In this document: positions 50,109 through 59,537 of the stretch, piece after piece
How positions within the stretch are numbered: the first letter of the stretch is position 1
Layout: the number at the start of each line of letters is the position of its first letter
DNA from: an uncultured Lachnoclostridium sp.
GTDB taxonomy: Bacteria; Bacillota; Clostridia; Lachnospirales; Lachnospiraceae
Direction: 5' to 3'
Length of the DNA stretch: 64,000 nucleotides
Assembly (NCBI GenBank): GCA_944381625.1
Contig: CALWLW010000002.1
Coordinates: forward strand, 124,001 to 188,000
The notes under the pieces: generated by a model
Told to the model about the DNA's origin: nothing
Databases searched by the model: none
Seen by the model: only the letters and a program-made list of their open reading frames with translations
Made by a program: the position numbers and the translations under genes

Positions 50109-51143
50109 ATGATGAAAAAGAAAAAAGAAATATCAATAGTACGTTCCTCAGCGGCGGAATACCTGACATTTATTACTGCAACGGGAGAAAGTGATGTGAA
50201 TGCTGTATATTTCGATGAAAATGTATGGTTAACACAGAAAATGATGGGGCTTCTGTATAGTGTGGAAACTCATACGATTAATTATCATTTGAAAAAAATA
50301 TTCGTTGATGGGGAATTAGATGAGAATTCAGTTATTCGAAAATTTCGAATAACTGCTTCTGATGGGAAAAGTTATAATACAAATCACTATAACTTGAAAG
50401 CGATTATAGCCGTAGGAAATAAGGTTGACTCTCCGAGAGCGGTTCAGTTTCGTAAATGGGCCAATGGCATTATAGAAGAGTTTACTATTAAAGGCTTTAC
50501 TATGGACGATGAACGGTTAAAAAATTTTGGAACAGTTCTTACAAAAGACTATTTTGAAGAACAGTTACAAAGAATTCGTGAGATACGGTTATCTGAGAGA
50601 AGGTTTTACCAAAAAATTACAGATATTTATGCAACGAGTATTGATTACGATCCCAAATCTAAAACAACCAGATTGTTTTTTGCCAGAGTCCAGAATCAGT
50701 TACATTGGGCAATCCATGGAGAAACTGCAGCAGAAGTGATCTATCATAGAGCAGACAGTGAAAAGGAACATATGGGTTTACAGACATGGAAGGATGCCCC
50801 TAATGGGAAAATACAAAGATTTGATGTAACAGTTGCGAAAAATTATTTGACGGAACAGGAACTATCAGCAATGGCTAGAATTGTTAATGCTTATTTAGAT
50901 CTTGCAGAAATGAGAGCAGAAGAACAAGTTCCTATGACAATGGAAGACTGGGCAGGTCAGTTTGAAGGAATTCTAAAACTGTCAAAAAAAGAAATTTTGA
51001 CACATGCAGGAAGTATTTCAGCCGAGATAGCAGAAAAGCACGCGTTGAGCGAGTTTGAAAAATATCGTGTGAAACAGGACAGGTTGTATCAGAGCGATTT
51101 TGATCGAGTATTACTGGAAGAGAAAAATGATTTAGAAGAATAA
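50109..51143 (+). CDS. RhuM-family protein
   Basis: The protein has 344 residues from the ATG at 50109, with AAAAGGTG upstream. N-terminal KilA-N/Bro-like region with VWLTQKMMGLLYSVETHTIN and HYNLKAIIAVGNKVDSPRAV, and a C-terminal RhuM core (QLHWAIHGETAAEVIYHRAD, MGLQTWKDAPNG, then FDVTVAKNYL). RhuM proteins are found in genomic islands and beside restriction systems, and their function is not settled. The base composition is AT-rich. It stands between a relic uvrB promoter and the intact uvrB, oriented the same way, with a 65-base gap to uvrB. No integrase or direct repeat was found beside it. Confidence 0.85.
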   Translation: MMKKKKEISIVRSSAAEYLTFITATGESDVNAVYFDENVWLTQKMMGLLYSVETHTINYHLKKIFVDGELDENSVIRKFRITASDGKSYNTNHYNLKAIIAVGNKVDSPRAVQFRKWANGIIEEFTIKGFTMDDERLKNFGTVLTKDYFEEQLQRIREIRLSERRFYQKITDIYATSIDYDPKSKTTRLFFARVQNQLHWAIHGETAAEVIYHRADSEKEHMGLQTWKDAPNGKIQRFDVTVAKNYLTEQELSAMARIVNAYLDLAEMRAEEQVPMTMEDWAGQFEGILKLSKKEILTHAGSISAEIAEKHALSEFEKYRVKQDRLYQSDFDRVLLEEKNDLEE

Positions 51144-51208
51144 TATTATGATAAAATTTTACAGAAAGTAAAGGATAGTAAAATGTTTTTAACAGGAGAA
51201 ACTTAATT

Positions 51209-53197
51209 ATGGATCATTTCAAACTAGTATCAGAATACGCCCCAACCGGCGACCAGCCCCAGGCGATCAAAGCCCTGGTGGACGGCTTTAAAGAGGGCAA
51301 TCAGGCCGAGACGCTGCTGGGCGTCACCGGCTCGGGCAAGACTTTTACCATGGCCAACGTCATCCAGGCGATGAATAAACCGACCCTGATCATCGCCCAC
51401 AACAAAACCCTGGCCGCCCAGCTTTACGGCGAGTTTAAGGAGTTTTTCCCGGAGAACGCGGTGGAGTATTTTGTGTCCTACTACGACTACTACCAGCCGG
51501 AGGCTTACGTGCCGTCCAGCGACACGTATATTGCAAAAGATTCTTCTATCAACGACGAGATCGACAAGCTGCGCCTGTCCGCGACGGCGGCCCTGATCGA
51601 GCGGCGGGATGTGATCATTGTGTCCAGTGTGTCCTGTATCTACGGCCTGGGTGAACCGGAGAACTTTGAGAAGATGATGGTTTCCCTGAGACCGGGCATG
51701 CAGAAGGACCGGGACGAAGTGCTGCGCCAGCTCATCGATATCCAGTACGACCGCAACGAGATGGATTTTAAGAGAGGCACGTTCCGGGTGCGGGGAGACG
51801 TGGTGGAGATTATTCCGGCCAACGAGGCGGAGACCGCGGTGCGGGTGGAGTTTTTCGGCGATGAGATCGACCGGATCACACAGATCGACGTGCTCACCGG
51901 GGAGATCCGGGGCGAGCTGGAGCATGTGGCGATCTTCCCGGCTTCTCATTACGTGGTGCCCGCGGAGCAGATCAAACGGGCGGCGGAGGCGATTGAGCAG
52001 GAACTGGAGGAACGGGTGCAGTATTTCAAAAGCGAGGACAAGCTGCTGGAAGCCCAGAGAATCGCGGAACGCACCAATTTTGATGTGGAGATGCTCAAAG
52101 AGACAGGATTCTGCTCCGGCATTGAAAACTATTCCCGCCATCTGGCGGGTATGGCGCCCGGGATGCCGCCCAACACTTTGATGGACTATTTCCCGGACGA
52201 TTTTCTGATTATCATTGACGAGTCCCACAAGACGGTTCCCCAGATCCGGGGGATGTATTTTGGGGACCAGAGCAGGAAACATACCCTGGTGGACTACGGG
52301 TTCCGCCTGCCGTCGGCGCTGGACAACCGGCCGCTCAGTTTTGAAGAGTTTGAGAACAAGATTGATCAGATCCTGTTTGTGTCGGCCACGCCGGGGGAGT
52401 ACGAGGCGGAACATGAACTTCTGCGGGCGGAGCAGATCATCCGGCCCACCGGGCTTTTGGATCCCCAGGTGTCGGTGCGCCCGGTGGAAGGGCAGATCGA
52501 CGATCTGATCGGGGAGATCAACAAGGAAGTGGCCGCCCATCATAAGGTGCTGATTACGACCCTGACCAAACGGATGGCAGAGGACCTGACGGATTATATG
52601 CGGGAACTGGGGATCCGGGTACGGTATCTGCACTCGGATGTGGACACGCTGGAGCGCACGGAGATCATCCGGGATATGCGCCTGGATGTGTTCGATGTGC
52701 TGGTGGGCATCAACCTTCTCAGGGAAGGTCTGGATATTCCGGAGATCACGCTGGTGGCGATTCTGGACGCGGATAAGGAAGGCTTCCTCCGTTCGGAGAC
52801 GTCCCTGATCCAGACTATCGGGCGCGCGGCCCGCAACAGCGAAGGACACGTGATCATGTATGCGGACACCATTACGGACTCCATGCGGCTGGCCATCGAC
52901 GAGACCAACCGCCGCCGGGAACTGCAGGAAGCGTACAACCAGGAACATGGCATCACGCCGCAGACCATCCACAAGGCGGTACGGGATCTGATCCGGATAT
53001 CCAAAGAGGTGGCCCAGGAGGAAGTGCGGTTCGAGAAAGATCCGGAGTCCATGAGCGCGGCCGAGCTGGAGAAGCTGATCGGAGACGTTCAGAAGAAGAT
53101 GAAGAAGGCGGCGGCGGATCTGAACTTCGAGGCAGCGGCCATGTTGCGTGACCAGATGATCGAACTGAAACAGCAGCTGCAGAAAGCAAAAGAGTAA
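51209..53197 (+). CDS. uvrB: Excinuclease ABC subunit B (UvrB)
   Basis: This 662-residue protein is of normal length. P-loop GVTGSGKT (38-45), beta-hairpin region ([12 protein letters not shown] near 91-102), DEAD-like DESHKT, helicase motif VI (QTIGRAARN) and a C-terminal UVR domain (about 625-660) are present. UvrB verifies DNA damage handed over by UvrA and recruits UvrC. The start has AACAGGAG upstream. No SOS box is visible in the 65 bases before it; the relic SOS-type promoter 1.3 kb upstream suggests that the ancestral uvrB promoter was separated by the RhuM islet. Confidence 0.97.
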   Translation: MDHFKLVSEYAPTGDQPQAIKALVDGFKEGNQAETLLGVTGSGKTFTMANVIQAMNKPTLIIAHNKTLAAQLYGEFKEFFPENAVEYFVSYYDYYQPEAYVPSSDTYIAKDSSINDEIDKLRLSATAALIERRDVIIVSSVSCIYGLGEPENFEKMMVSLRPGMQKDRDEVLRQLIDIQYDRNEMDFKRGTFRVRGDVVEIIPANEAETAVRVEFFGDEIDRITQIDVLTGEIRGELEHVAIFPASHYVVPAEQIKRAAEAIEQELEERVQYFKSEDKLLEAQRIAERTNFDVEMLKETGFCSGIENYSRHLAGMAPGMPPNTLMDYFPDDFLIIIDESHKTVPQIRGMYFGDQSRKHTLVDYGFRLPSALDNRPLSFEEFENKIDQILFVSATPGEYEAEHELLRAEQIIRPTGLLDPQVSVRPVEGQIDDLIGEINKEVAAHHKVLITTLTKRMAEDLTDYMRELGIRVRYLHSDVDTLERTEIIRDMRLDVFDVLVGINLLREGLDIPEITLVAILDADKEGFLRSETSLIQTIGRAARNSEGHVIMYADTITDSMRLAIDETNRRRELQEAYNQEHGITPQTIHKAVRDLIRISKEVAQEEVRFEKDPESMSAAELEKLIGDVQKKMKKAAADLNFEAAAMLRDQMIELKQQLQKAKE

Positions 53198-53219
53198 ACA
53201 GACTTAGGGTAAGGTGCAG

Positions 53220-53375
53220 CAGCCATGCATCTTAAGATTCCCGCAGCTGACGCTGCTCCATCGCCGCTGGCGCGGCTGAATCCTCGATTGGGGCTAAACG
53301 CCCTATGCCTGAAGATTGCAAACCTCTCTGCAAGCCAGCTTGCGCCGAGTCTTGCAATCTTCAGCCGCATGGCTG
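53220..53375. repeat. Nested palindromic element
   Basis: CAGCCATGC (53220-53228) is the reverse complement of GCATGGCTG (53367-53375). Inside, CTGAAGATTGCAA (53309-53321) pairs with TTGCAATCTTCAG (53352-53364) and GCAAGC (53330-53335) pairs with GCTTGC (53338-53343). Three perfect arm pairs nested in one another suggest a folded RNA or a miniature palindromic repeat rather than a terminator. Confidence 0.75.
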
Positions 53376-53384
53376 AATAGTTAC

Positions 53385-53442
53385 AAAGTACAGAACAAAC
53401 GTTCATCCTGTTCTGTACTTTTTTTTTAATGAGTGGTATACT
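53385..53442 (+). promoter_or_regulatory. uvrA promoter with LexA box and inverted repeat
   Basis: AAAGTACAGAACA (53385-53397) pairs with TGTTCTGTACTTT (53409-53421), ending in a run of T to 53427, so it could serve as the uvrB terminator. GAACAAACGTTC (53393-53404) is a perfect GAAC-N4-GTTC LexA/DinR core. TGTACT (53414-53419), a 17-base spacer and TATACT (53437-53442) form a promoter about 57 bases before the uvrA start. SOS induction is expected from the known role of this box. Confidence 0.75.
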
Positions 53443-53498
53443 GTTTGGGCAACGGATGGACACTAAACTTACGATCAGAAAGAGGAAAGAACAGATAG

Positions 53499-56354
53499 AT
53501 GGAAGAACAGAAAAAAGAGTATATCCGGATTCGGGGAGCAAATGAACACAACCTGAAGCATATCGATGTGCAGATCCCCAGAAATGAGCTGGTGGTGCTG
53601 ACGGGCCTGAGCGGCTCCGGCAAATCCTCCCTGGCTTTTGATACCATTTATGCGGAGGGACAGCGGCGCTATATGGAATCCCTGTCTTCTTACGCGAGGC
53701 AGTTCCTGGGCCAGATGGAGAAGCCGGACGTGGAGAGCATCGAGGGCCTGTCCCCGGCCATCTCCATCGATCAGAAATCCACGAACCGCAACCCCAGGTC
53801 TACGGTGGGAACCGTGACGGAGATCTACGATTATTTCCGCCTGCTTTACGCGCGGATCGGGACGCCCCACTGCCCCAAATGCGGACGGGAGATCAAAAAA
53901 CAGAGCGTGGATCAGATGGTGGATCAGATCATGGAGCTGCCGGAACGGACGAAGATCCAGCTTCTGGCGCCGGTGGTCAAGGGCCGCAAGGGCGAGCATG
54001 TGAAGCTTTTGGAGAAAATGCGCCGGAGCGGATTCGTGCGGGTGAAAATTGACGGAAATCTGTACGACCTTTCCGAAGAAATCAAACTGGAGAAGAACAA
54101 CAAGCATCTCATCGAGGTGGTAGTGGACCGGCTGGTGGTAAAGCCGGGGATCGAAAAGCGCCTGACAGATTCCATTGAGACGGTGCTGAATCTGTCGGAG
54201 GGCCTCCTGGTGGTGGAGGTGATCGGCGGCGAACTGATGACGTTCAGCTCCAGCTACGCCTGCCCGGACTGCGGCATCAGCGTGGAAGAGGTGGAGCCGC
54301 GCAGCTTTTCCTTCAACAATCCTTTCGGAGCCTGCCCGGAGTGTTTTGGACTGGGCTATAAAATGGAGTTTGATGAAGACCTGATGATTCCTGATAAAAC
54401 CCTGAGCATCGCGGAAGGCGCGATCCAGGTTATGGGCTGGCAGTCCTGCACGGATCCCTCCAGCTATACCTACGCGATTCTGCGCGCGCTGTCCGAGGAG
54501 TACAAATTTGACCTGAACACACCGTACCAGGATCTGCCGGAGGATATCCGCCGCATGCTGGTGTACGGGACGGACGGCAGGAGCGTGAAAGTATATTACA
54601 AAGGGCAGAGAGGGGAAGGCGTCTACGACGTGGCGTTTGAAGGATTGATTAAAAACTCTGAGCGCCGTTACCGGGAGACCGGCTCCGACACCATGAAGCA
54701 GGAATACGAGTCGTTTATGAGGATCACCCCCTGCCGCGCCTGCAAGGGCCAGCGTCTGAAGCCCAGTTCGCTGGCAGTGACGGTCTGCGGGAAAAATATC
54801 TATGATGTGACCAACCAGTCGGTGCAGGACCTTCAGGCATTTCTGGAGCAGATGGAGCTGACAAAACAGCAGGAGCTGATCGGCGGCCAGATATTGAAAG
54901 AGATCCGGGCACGGATCCGTTTTCTGATGGATGTGGGCCTGAATTATCTGTCCCTGACCCGTGCCACTGGGACGCTGTCGGGAGGCGAGGCCCAGAGAAT
55001 CCGCCTGGCCACACAGATCGGCTCCGGGCTGGTGGGAGTGGCTTATATCCTGGATGAGCCCAGCATCGGACTGCACCAGAGGGATAATGACAAACTGCTG
55101 AATACGCTGTGCCATCTGAGAGACCTGGGGAACAGCGTGATTGTGGTGGAGCATGACGAGGATACCATGCTGGCGGCGGATTATATTGTGGATATCGGTC
55201 CGGGCGCGGGCGAGCACGGAGGAGAAGTGGTGGCCACCGGAACGGCGCAGGAACTCATGGAGAACCCGGCGTCCGTGACAGGCGCATACCTGAGCGGGCG
55301 GCTCAGTATCCCGGTGCCGGAGACCCGGCGTACGCCGTCGGGCTGGCTGACCGTCCGCGGGGCGGCGGAAAATAATCTGAAGAATATCGACGTAAGCTTC
55401 CCGCTGGGAGTGTTCACCTGCGTGACCGGTGTGTCCGGTTCGGGCAAAAGTTCCCTGGTTAACGAGATCCTTTACAAGAGCCTGGCCAGGAACCTGAACC
55501 GGGCCCGGACGATTCCGGGGAAGCACAAAAGCATCGAGGGCATGGAGCAGCTGGACAAGGTGATCTGCATCGACCAGTCGCCCATCGGGCGCACGCCCAG
55601 ATCCAACCCGGCCACCTACACGGGCGTCTTTGACATGATCCGCGACCTGTTCGCGTCCACCTCCGACGCAAAAGCCAGAGGGTACAAGAAAGGGCGTTTC
55701 AGCTTCAACGTGAAGGGCGGACGGTGCGAGGCCTGCTCCGGGGACGGAATCCTGAAGATCGAGATGCATTTTCTGCCGGACGTGTACGTTCCGTGTGAAG
55801 TTTGTCAGGGAAAACGGTATAATCGGGAAACCCTGGAAGTAAAATATAAAGGCAAGAGCATTTATGACGTGCTGGATATGACAGTGGAGGAAGCGCTGAC
55901 CTTCTTCGAGAACGTGCCGTTTGTGCGCAGGAAGATCGAGACTTTATACGACGTGGGACTGTCCTATATCAAGCTGGGCCAGCCCTCCACCACCCTGTCC
56001 GGCGGAGAGGCCCAGCGGATCAAGCTGGCCACGGAGCTCAGCCGCAGGAGTACTGGAAGGACGGCGTATATCCTGGATGAGCCTACGACGGGGCTCCATT
56101 TCGCCGATGTGCATAAGCTCACGGAGATCCTGCAGAGGCTGGCCCAGGGCGGCAATACGGTCATCGTCATCGAGCATAACCTGGATGTGATCAAGACTGC
56201 CGATTATATCATCGACATGGGGCCGGAAGGCGGAGATGGCGGCGGTACGGTGGTCGCGGAGGGGACTCCGGAAAAAGTGGCGGAAAATACGGCCTCCTAC
56301 ACCGGCTATTATGTGAAAAGGTATTTGCAAAAAGGCAGAACTGTTGTATCATAA
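53499..56354 (+). CDS. uvrA: Excinuclease ABC subunit A (UvrA)
   Basis: This 951-residue protein has two ABC ATPase modules: Walker [10 protein letters not shown] (36-44) and GVSGSGKSS in the second half, each with an LSGGEAQRI signature ([24 protein letters not shown]). Zn modules are visible in [17 protein letters not shown] and in [18 protein letters not shown]. UvrA scans DNA for bulky lesions and loads UvrB. It has its own SOS-type promoter. The last codons are followed by a strong GC-rich hairpin. Confidence 0.97.
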   Translation: MEEQKKEYIRIRGANEHNLKHIDVQIPRNELVVLTGLSGSGKSSLAFDTIYAEGQRRYMESLSSYARQFLGQMEKPDVESIEGLSPAISIDQKSTNRNPRSTVGTVTEIYDYFRLLYARIGTPHCPKCGREIKKQSVDQMVDQIMELPERTKIQLLAPVVKGRKGEHVKLLEKMRRSGFVRVKIDGNLYDLSEEIKLEKNNKHLIEVVVDRLVVKPGIEKRLTDSIETVLNLSEGLLVVEVIGGELMTFSSSYACPDCGISVEEVEPRSFSFNNPFGACPECFGLGYKMEFDEDLMIPDKTLSIAEGAIQVMGWQSCTDPSSYTYAILRALSEEYKFDLNTPYQDLPEDIRRMLVYGTDGRSVKVYYKGQRGEGVYDVAFEGLIKNSERRYRETGSDTMKQEYESFMRITPCRACKGQRLKPSSLAVTVCGKNIYDVTNQSVQDLQAFLEQMELTKQQELIGGQILKEIRARIRFLMDVGLNYLSLTRATGTLSGGEAQRIRLATQIGSGLVGVAYILDEPSIGLHQRDNDKLLNTLCHLRDLGNSVIVVEHDEDTMLAADYIVDIGPGAGEHGGEVVATGTAQELMENPASVTGAYLSGRLSIPVPETRRTPSGWLTVRGAAENNLKNIDVSFPLGVFTCVTGVSGSGKSSLVNEILYKSLARNLNRARTIPGKHKSIEGMEQLDKVICIDQSPIGRTPRSNPATYTGVFDMIRDLFASTSDAKARGYKKGRFSFNVKGGRCEACSGDGILKIEMHFLPDVYVPCEVCQGKRYNRETLEVKYKGKSIYDVLDMTVEEALTFFENVPFVRRKIETLYDVGLSYIKLGQPSTTLSGGEAQRIKLATELSRRSTGRTAYILDEPTTGLHFADVHKLTEILQRLAQGGNTVIVIEHNLDVIKTADYIIDMGPEGGDGGGTVVAEGTPEKVAENTASYTGYYVKRYLQKGRTVVS

Positions 56355-56367
56355 ATAGAAAACGAAA

Positions 56368-56407
56368 CCCCTGCGGGGCGGCCTCCATACAGGGAGGCCC
56401 GCAGGGG
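56368..56407 (+). terminator. GC-rich hairpin between uvrA and murB
   Basis: CCCCTGCG (56368-56375) pairs with CGCAGGGG (56400-56407) and GGCCTCC (56380-56386) pairs with GGAGGCC (56393-56399), with a four-base bulge. There is no T run, so it may stabilise or attenuate the transcript rather than end it fully. No separate murB promoter is clear in the remaining 21 bases. Confidence 0.55.
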
Positions 56408-56428
56408 CTGGACAGTGAGGAATCAAGG

Positions 56429-57328
56429 ATGCTGGAAAAATTGCAGGCATTGGCCGGGGCGGAGCATGTGTACCCAGACGAACCCATGAAAAATCATACC
56501 ACCTTTCGGGTAGGAGGATGCGCCCGCTGGTTGGTGGAGCCGCAGTCGGCCCAGGCTCTGTGGGAGGTGATGGACGCCTGCCGCGGGGACGGCGTGCCTT
56601 TTTATGTGGTAGGGAACGGAAGCAACCTGCTGGTGAGCGACGGAGGATATGAAGGCGTGATCCTCCATCTGTTCAAGAATATGTCCGGCGTGGAGGTGCA
56701 GGGAAACGAGATTACGTTGCAGGCGGGGGCTCTTCTTATGAGGGCGTCCCATGTGGCCATGGGAGCGGGCCTGACCGGTCTGGAATTTGCCTCGGGCATT
56801 CCGGGAACCATGGGAGGGGCTGTGGTTATGAACGCCGGCGCATACGGCGGGGAGATGCGGGACGTGGTGAAAAGCGTCCGGGTACTGCTGCCCGACGGAC
56901 AGCAGAAGGAGTACGCCAGAGAGGAACTGGATTTCGGATACCGCAGGAGCCGGATCGCAGAGGAAGGCAGTACTGTGCTGGATGTGACGCTGGAGTTGGA
57001 ACCCGGGGATCCGGATGAGATCCGTGGGCGTATGGATGAACTGCGGGAGAAACGGATGGCAAAACAGCCGCTGGAATACGGGAGCGCCGGCAGTACGTTC
57101 AAGCGTCCGGAAGGCTATTTTGCGGGGAAGCTGATTGAAGACGCGGGGCTTCGGGGCTTTCGGATCGGGGATGCCCAGGTGTCCGAAAAGCACTGCGGTT
57201 TCATCATTAACAGAGGAAACGCCACGGCGTCCCAGATCGCAGAGTTGATCCGGGAAGTACGGGAGCGGGTGCTGGCTTATTCCGGCATCCATTTAGAGAC
57301 GGAAGTGAAATTCCTTGGAAACTTTTAA
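56429..57328 (+). CDS. murB: UDP-N-acetylenolpyruvoylglucosamine reductase (MurB)
   Basis: The 299-residue protein has the FAD-binding segment YVVGNGSNLLVSDGGYEGVI (about 66-86), GTMGGAVVMNAGAYGGE, the active-site Ser in GSAGSTFKRP and the C-terminal HCGFIINRGNATA. It reduces UDP-GlcNAc-enolpyruvate to UDP-MurNAc in the cytoplasm, the second step of peptidoglycan precursor synthesis. It leads a set with rapZ, whiA and an HPr-like gene, spaced 15, 12 and -8 bases. Confidence 0.97.
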   Translation: MLEKLQALAGAEHVYPDEPMKNHTTFRVGGCARWLVEPQSAQALWEVMDACRGDGVPFYVVGNGSNLLVSDGGYEGVILHLFKNMSGVEVQGNEITLQAGALLMRASHVAMGAGLTGLEFASGIPGTMGGAVVMNAGAYGGEMRDVVKSVRVLLPDGQQKEYAREELDFGYRRSRIAEEGSTVLDVTLELEPGDPDEIRGRMDELREKRMAKQPLEYGSAGSTFKRPEGYFAGKLIEDAGLRGFRIGDAQVSEKHCGFIINRGNATASQIAELIREVRERVLAYSGIHLETEVKFLGNF

Positions 57329-57343
57329 GACAGAGGAGAGACT

Positions 57344-58219
57344 ATGAGACTGGTGATCGTGACCGGCATGTCCGGAGCAGGAAGGACGACAGCGCTGAAG
57401 ATGCTGGAGGATGCGGAATATTTCTGTGTGGATAATCTTCCGGTCCCATTTATTGAAAAGTTTTCGGAGCTGACGGCCTCCGGAAACAGCGAGATCACAA
57501 AGGTGGCCATCGGAGTGGACGTGCGGAGCGGGAAATCCCTGAGCGAGCTGGAGGAGATTCTGGAGCGGATGGCTCTGCATGGACTGGATTATGAGATCCT
57601 GTTCCTGGACGCGTCCGACGAGGTGCTGGTGAAACGCTATAAAGAGACCAGAAGAATGCATCCGCTGGCCGCTTCGGGCAGGATTGAGGATGGAATCGCC
57701 AGGGAGCGGGAGCGTCTGGTATTTCTGAAAAAGCACGCGGATTATATCATCGACACCAGCAAGCTTCTGACGCGGGAGCTGAAACAGGAGCTGGACAAGA
57801 TCTTCGTGCAGAACCGGACATTCAAGAACCTGATGATTACCGTACTTTCCTTTGGATTCAAGTACGGCATACCCAGCGATGCGGATCTGGTGTTTGACGT
57901 GCGGTTCCTGCCCAACCCCTATTATTATGAGGATCTGAGAAAACTGACGGGCAATGACCAGAAGATCCAGGATTTTGTCATGGGATACGATATGGCGCAT
58001 ATTTTCCTGGACAAGCTGGAGGATATGATCCATTTCCTGGTACCCAATTATGTGCTGGAAGGCAAAAACCAGCTGGTGATCGCCATCGGCTGTACCGGAG
58101 GGAAACATCGTTCCGTGACGCTGGCAAATAAGCTGTATGAACGCCTGCAGAAGCAGAGCGATTACGGAGTGAAGCTGGAGCACCGCGATATCGGAAAGGA
58201 CGCGGCGATTGGGAAATAA
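57344..58219 (+). CDS. rapZ: RapZ/YvcJ-family nucleotide-binding protein
   Basis: This 291-residue protein has an N-terminal P-loop GMSGAGRTT (8-16), in which Arg replaces the usual Walker A Lys (GKS/T), and a C-terminal sensor domain with IAIGCTGGKHRSV. B. subtilis YvcJ hydrolyses GTP and ATP; E. coli RapZ controls GlmY/GlmZ RNA and amino-sugar synthesis. In Gram-positives its role is unclear. Position between murB and whiA matches the Bacillus yvcJ-yvcK-yvcL-crh order except that yvcK is missing. The Arg may weaken nucleotide binding. Confidence 0.93.
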   Translation: MRLVIVTGMSGAGRTTALKMLEDAEYFCVDNLPVPFIEKFSELTASGNSEITKVAIGVDVRSGKSLSELEEILERMALHGLDYEILFLDASDEVLVKRYKETRRMHPLAASGRIEDGIARERERLVFLKKHADYIIDTSKLLTRELKQELDKIFVQNRTFKNLMITVLSFGFKYGIPSDADLVFDVRFLPNPYYYEDLRKLTGNDQKIQDFVMGYDMAHIFLDKLEDMIHFLVPNYVLEGKNQLVIAIGCTGGKHRSVTLANKLYERLQKQSDYGVKLEHRDIGKDAAIGK

Positions 58220-58231
58220 ACGGAGGCTGCC

Positions 58232-59188
58232 ATGTCGTTTTCTGGAGAGATCAAAGAGGAACTTTCCAGGCAGAGCGCAAGCGGACGCCATTGCCGGCTG
58301 GCAGAGACGGCGGCGGTCCTGAGCCTGTGCGGAAAGATCCTGATTACGGAGAATAATTGTTACTGCGTAAAAATACAGACGGAAAATCTTCCCGTTGCAA
58401 GAAAGTACTTTACTTTATTGAAAAAAACATTTAATATTAGAGCTGAGGTCTCGGTCCGGAAAAACAGGGAGGCACGCAGTTATTCTGTGGTGGTGCGCAG
58501 AAGCCACGAAGCCATTCGGTTGCTGCGGGAAGTATGCCTGCTGGATGAGGACGGAGAGATACGTGAATGCATGTCGCTGGTACATAATCGAATCCTGAAG
58601 CAGAACTGCTGCAGGCGTGCTTTTATACGGGGAGCATTTCTTGCGGCGGGATCTGTCAGCGACCCGGAAAAGTCCTACCATTTCGAGATTGTATGCTCTT
58701 CCGGGGAGAAAGCCGGACAGCTGCAGGAGATTCTGCAGCAGTATGGAATCGACGCGAAGACCGTGCTCCGCAAAAAGCACCATGTGGTCTACGTGAAGGA
58801 AGGGTCGCAGATTGTGGAGATTCTGGGGCTGATGGGAGCCCATGTATCGCTCATGCAGTTGGAAAATGTGCGGATTGTGAAGGAGATGCGCAATTCAGTG
58901 AACCGCAAGGTGAACTGTGAGACGGCGAACCTGAACAAGACGGTATCCGCGGCGGTCCGGCAGGTGGAGGATATCCGGTATATTGAATCTGTGCTGGGAC
59001 TGCATAAGCTTCCTGACGGCCTGGAAGAGATTGCCAGGGCCAGGATCGAGCATCCGGACTCCAGTTTAAAGGAGTTGGGAGAGATGCTTTCCCCGCCGGT
59101 GGGAAAATCCGGAGTAAACCATCGTCTGCGTAAGCTGAGTCTTATGGCAGAGCAGTTGCGAGAGGGCAAGGAGGAGTCATATGATTAA
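58232..59188 (+). CDS. whiA: WhiA-family DNA-binding protein
   Basis: The 318-residue protein has an N-terminal degenerate LAGLIDADG homing-endonuclease-like domain (about 90-220; IRGAFLAAGSVSDPEKSYHF) and a C-terminal HTH (about 235-315; IEHPDSSLKELGEMLSPPVG). WhiA controls sporulation in Streptomyces and acts in chromosome segregation and division in B. subtilis. It overlaps the HPr-like gene by eight bases. Confidence 0.95.
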   Translation: MSFSGEIKEELSRQSASGRHCRLAETAAVLSLCGKILITENNCYCVKIQTENLPVARKYFTLLKKTFNIRAEVSVRKNREARSYSVVVRRSHEAIRLLREVCLLDEDGEIRECMSLVHNRILKQNCCRRAFIRGAFLAAGSVSDPEKSYHFEIVCSSGEKAGQLQEILQQYGIDAKTVLRKKHHVVYVKEGSQIVEILGLMGAHVSLMQLENVRIVKEMRNSVNRKVNCETANLNKTVSAAVRQVEDIRYIESVLGLHKLPDGLEEIARARIEHPDSSLKELGEMLSPPVGKSGVNHRLRKLSLMAEQLREGKEESYD

Positions 59189-59438
59189 GAAACCAATCAC
59201 CATTCAGATTGCTTCCGGGTTGGAAGCCAGACCGGTGGCTTTGCTGGTTCAGGTGGCAAGCCAGTATGAGAGCAAAATCTATGTGGAGGATGGCGAGAAA
59301 AAGGTCAACGCCAAGAGCATCATGGGAATGATGACGCTGGGGCTGTCTTCAGGAGAATCCATCGTCGTGTCTGCGGAGGGAAGCGACGAGCAGGCAGCCA
59401 TTGAAAATATTGAGAAATACTTGAGCAGCGACAACTAG
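59181..59438 (+). CDS. HPr-like protein with Glu in place of His15 (Crh-type)
   Basis: This 85-residue protein is of HPr length. The active site normally GLHARP reads GLEARP, so residue 15 is Glu, which cannot take phosphate from PEP:enzyme I. Ser46 (NAKSIMGMM) is kept, the site used by HPr kinase. B. subtilis Crh, in the corresponding gene position after whiA (yvcL), also lacks His15 (Gln) and acts only as a CcpA co-regulator. The role here is therefore probably regulatory (inference). The start lies in the last codons of whiA, with AAGGAGG inside it. A terminator follows. Confidence 0.88.
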   Translation: MIKKPITIQIASGLEARPVALLVQVASQYESKIYVEDGEKKVNAKSIMGMMTLGLSSGESIVVSAEGSDEQAAIENIEKYLSSDN

Positions 59439-59480
59439 TGATCCGTGTCTGGCAGCAGACATATTTGTTTGAAATAGATG

Positions 59481-59506
59481 AACGAGGGCCTTCGGACCCT
59501 CGTTTT
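59481..59506 (+). terminator. Terminator after the murB-rapZ-whiA-HPr-like operon
   Basis: AACGAGGG (59481-59488) pairs with CCCTCGTT (59497-59504) over a C(CUUCGG)A loop and ends in TTTT. Confidence 0.9.
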
Positions 59507-59537
59507 CCATCATGACCGGAGGATGGGAGGAGGACGT

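Larger units (their letters stand above)
53198..53498. other. Intergenic region between uvrB and uvrA: palindromic element and SOS-type promoter
   Basis: It contains a nested palindrome of about 156 bp (53220-53375) and the uvrA promoter (53385-53442). I see no coding frame that holds up. Confidence 0.7.

Noticed and set aside
51230-52972. Long open frame of about 580 codons on the strand opposite uvrB
   Set aside because: It mirrors uvrB codon use, is His/Arg/Leu-rich with no known motif and lacks a ribosome site; a shadow of a GC-biased real gene.
53475-55769. Open frame of about 764 codons opposite uvrA
   Set aside because: Same reasons as for uvrB; uvrA is certain and complete on the other strand.
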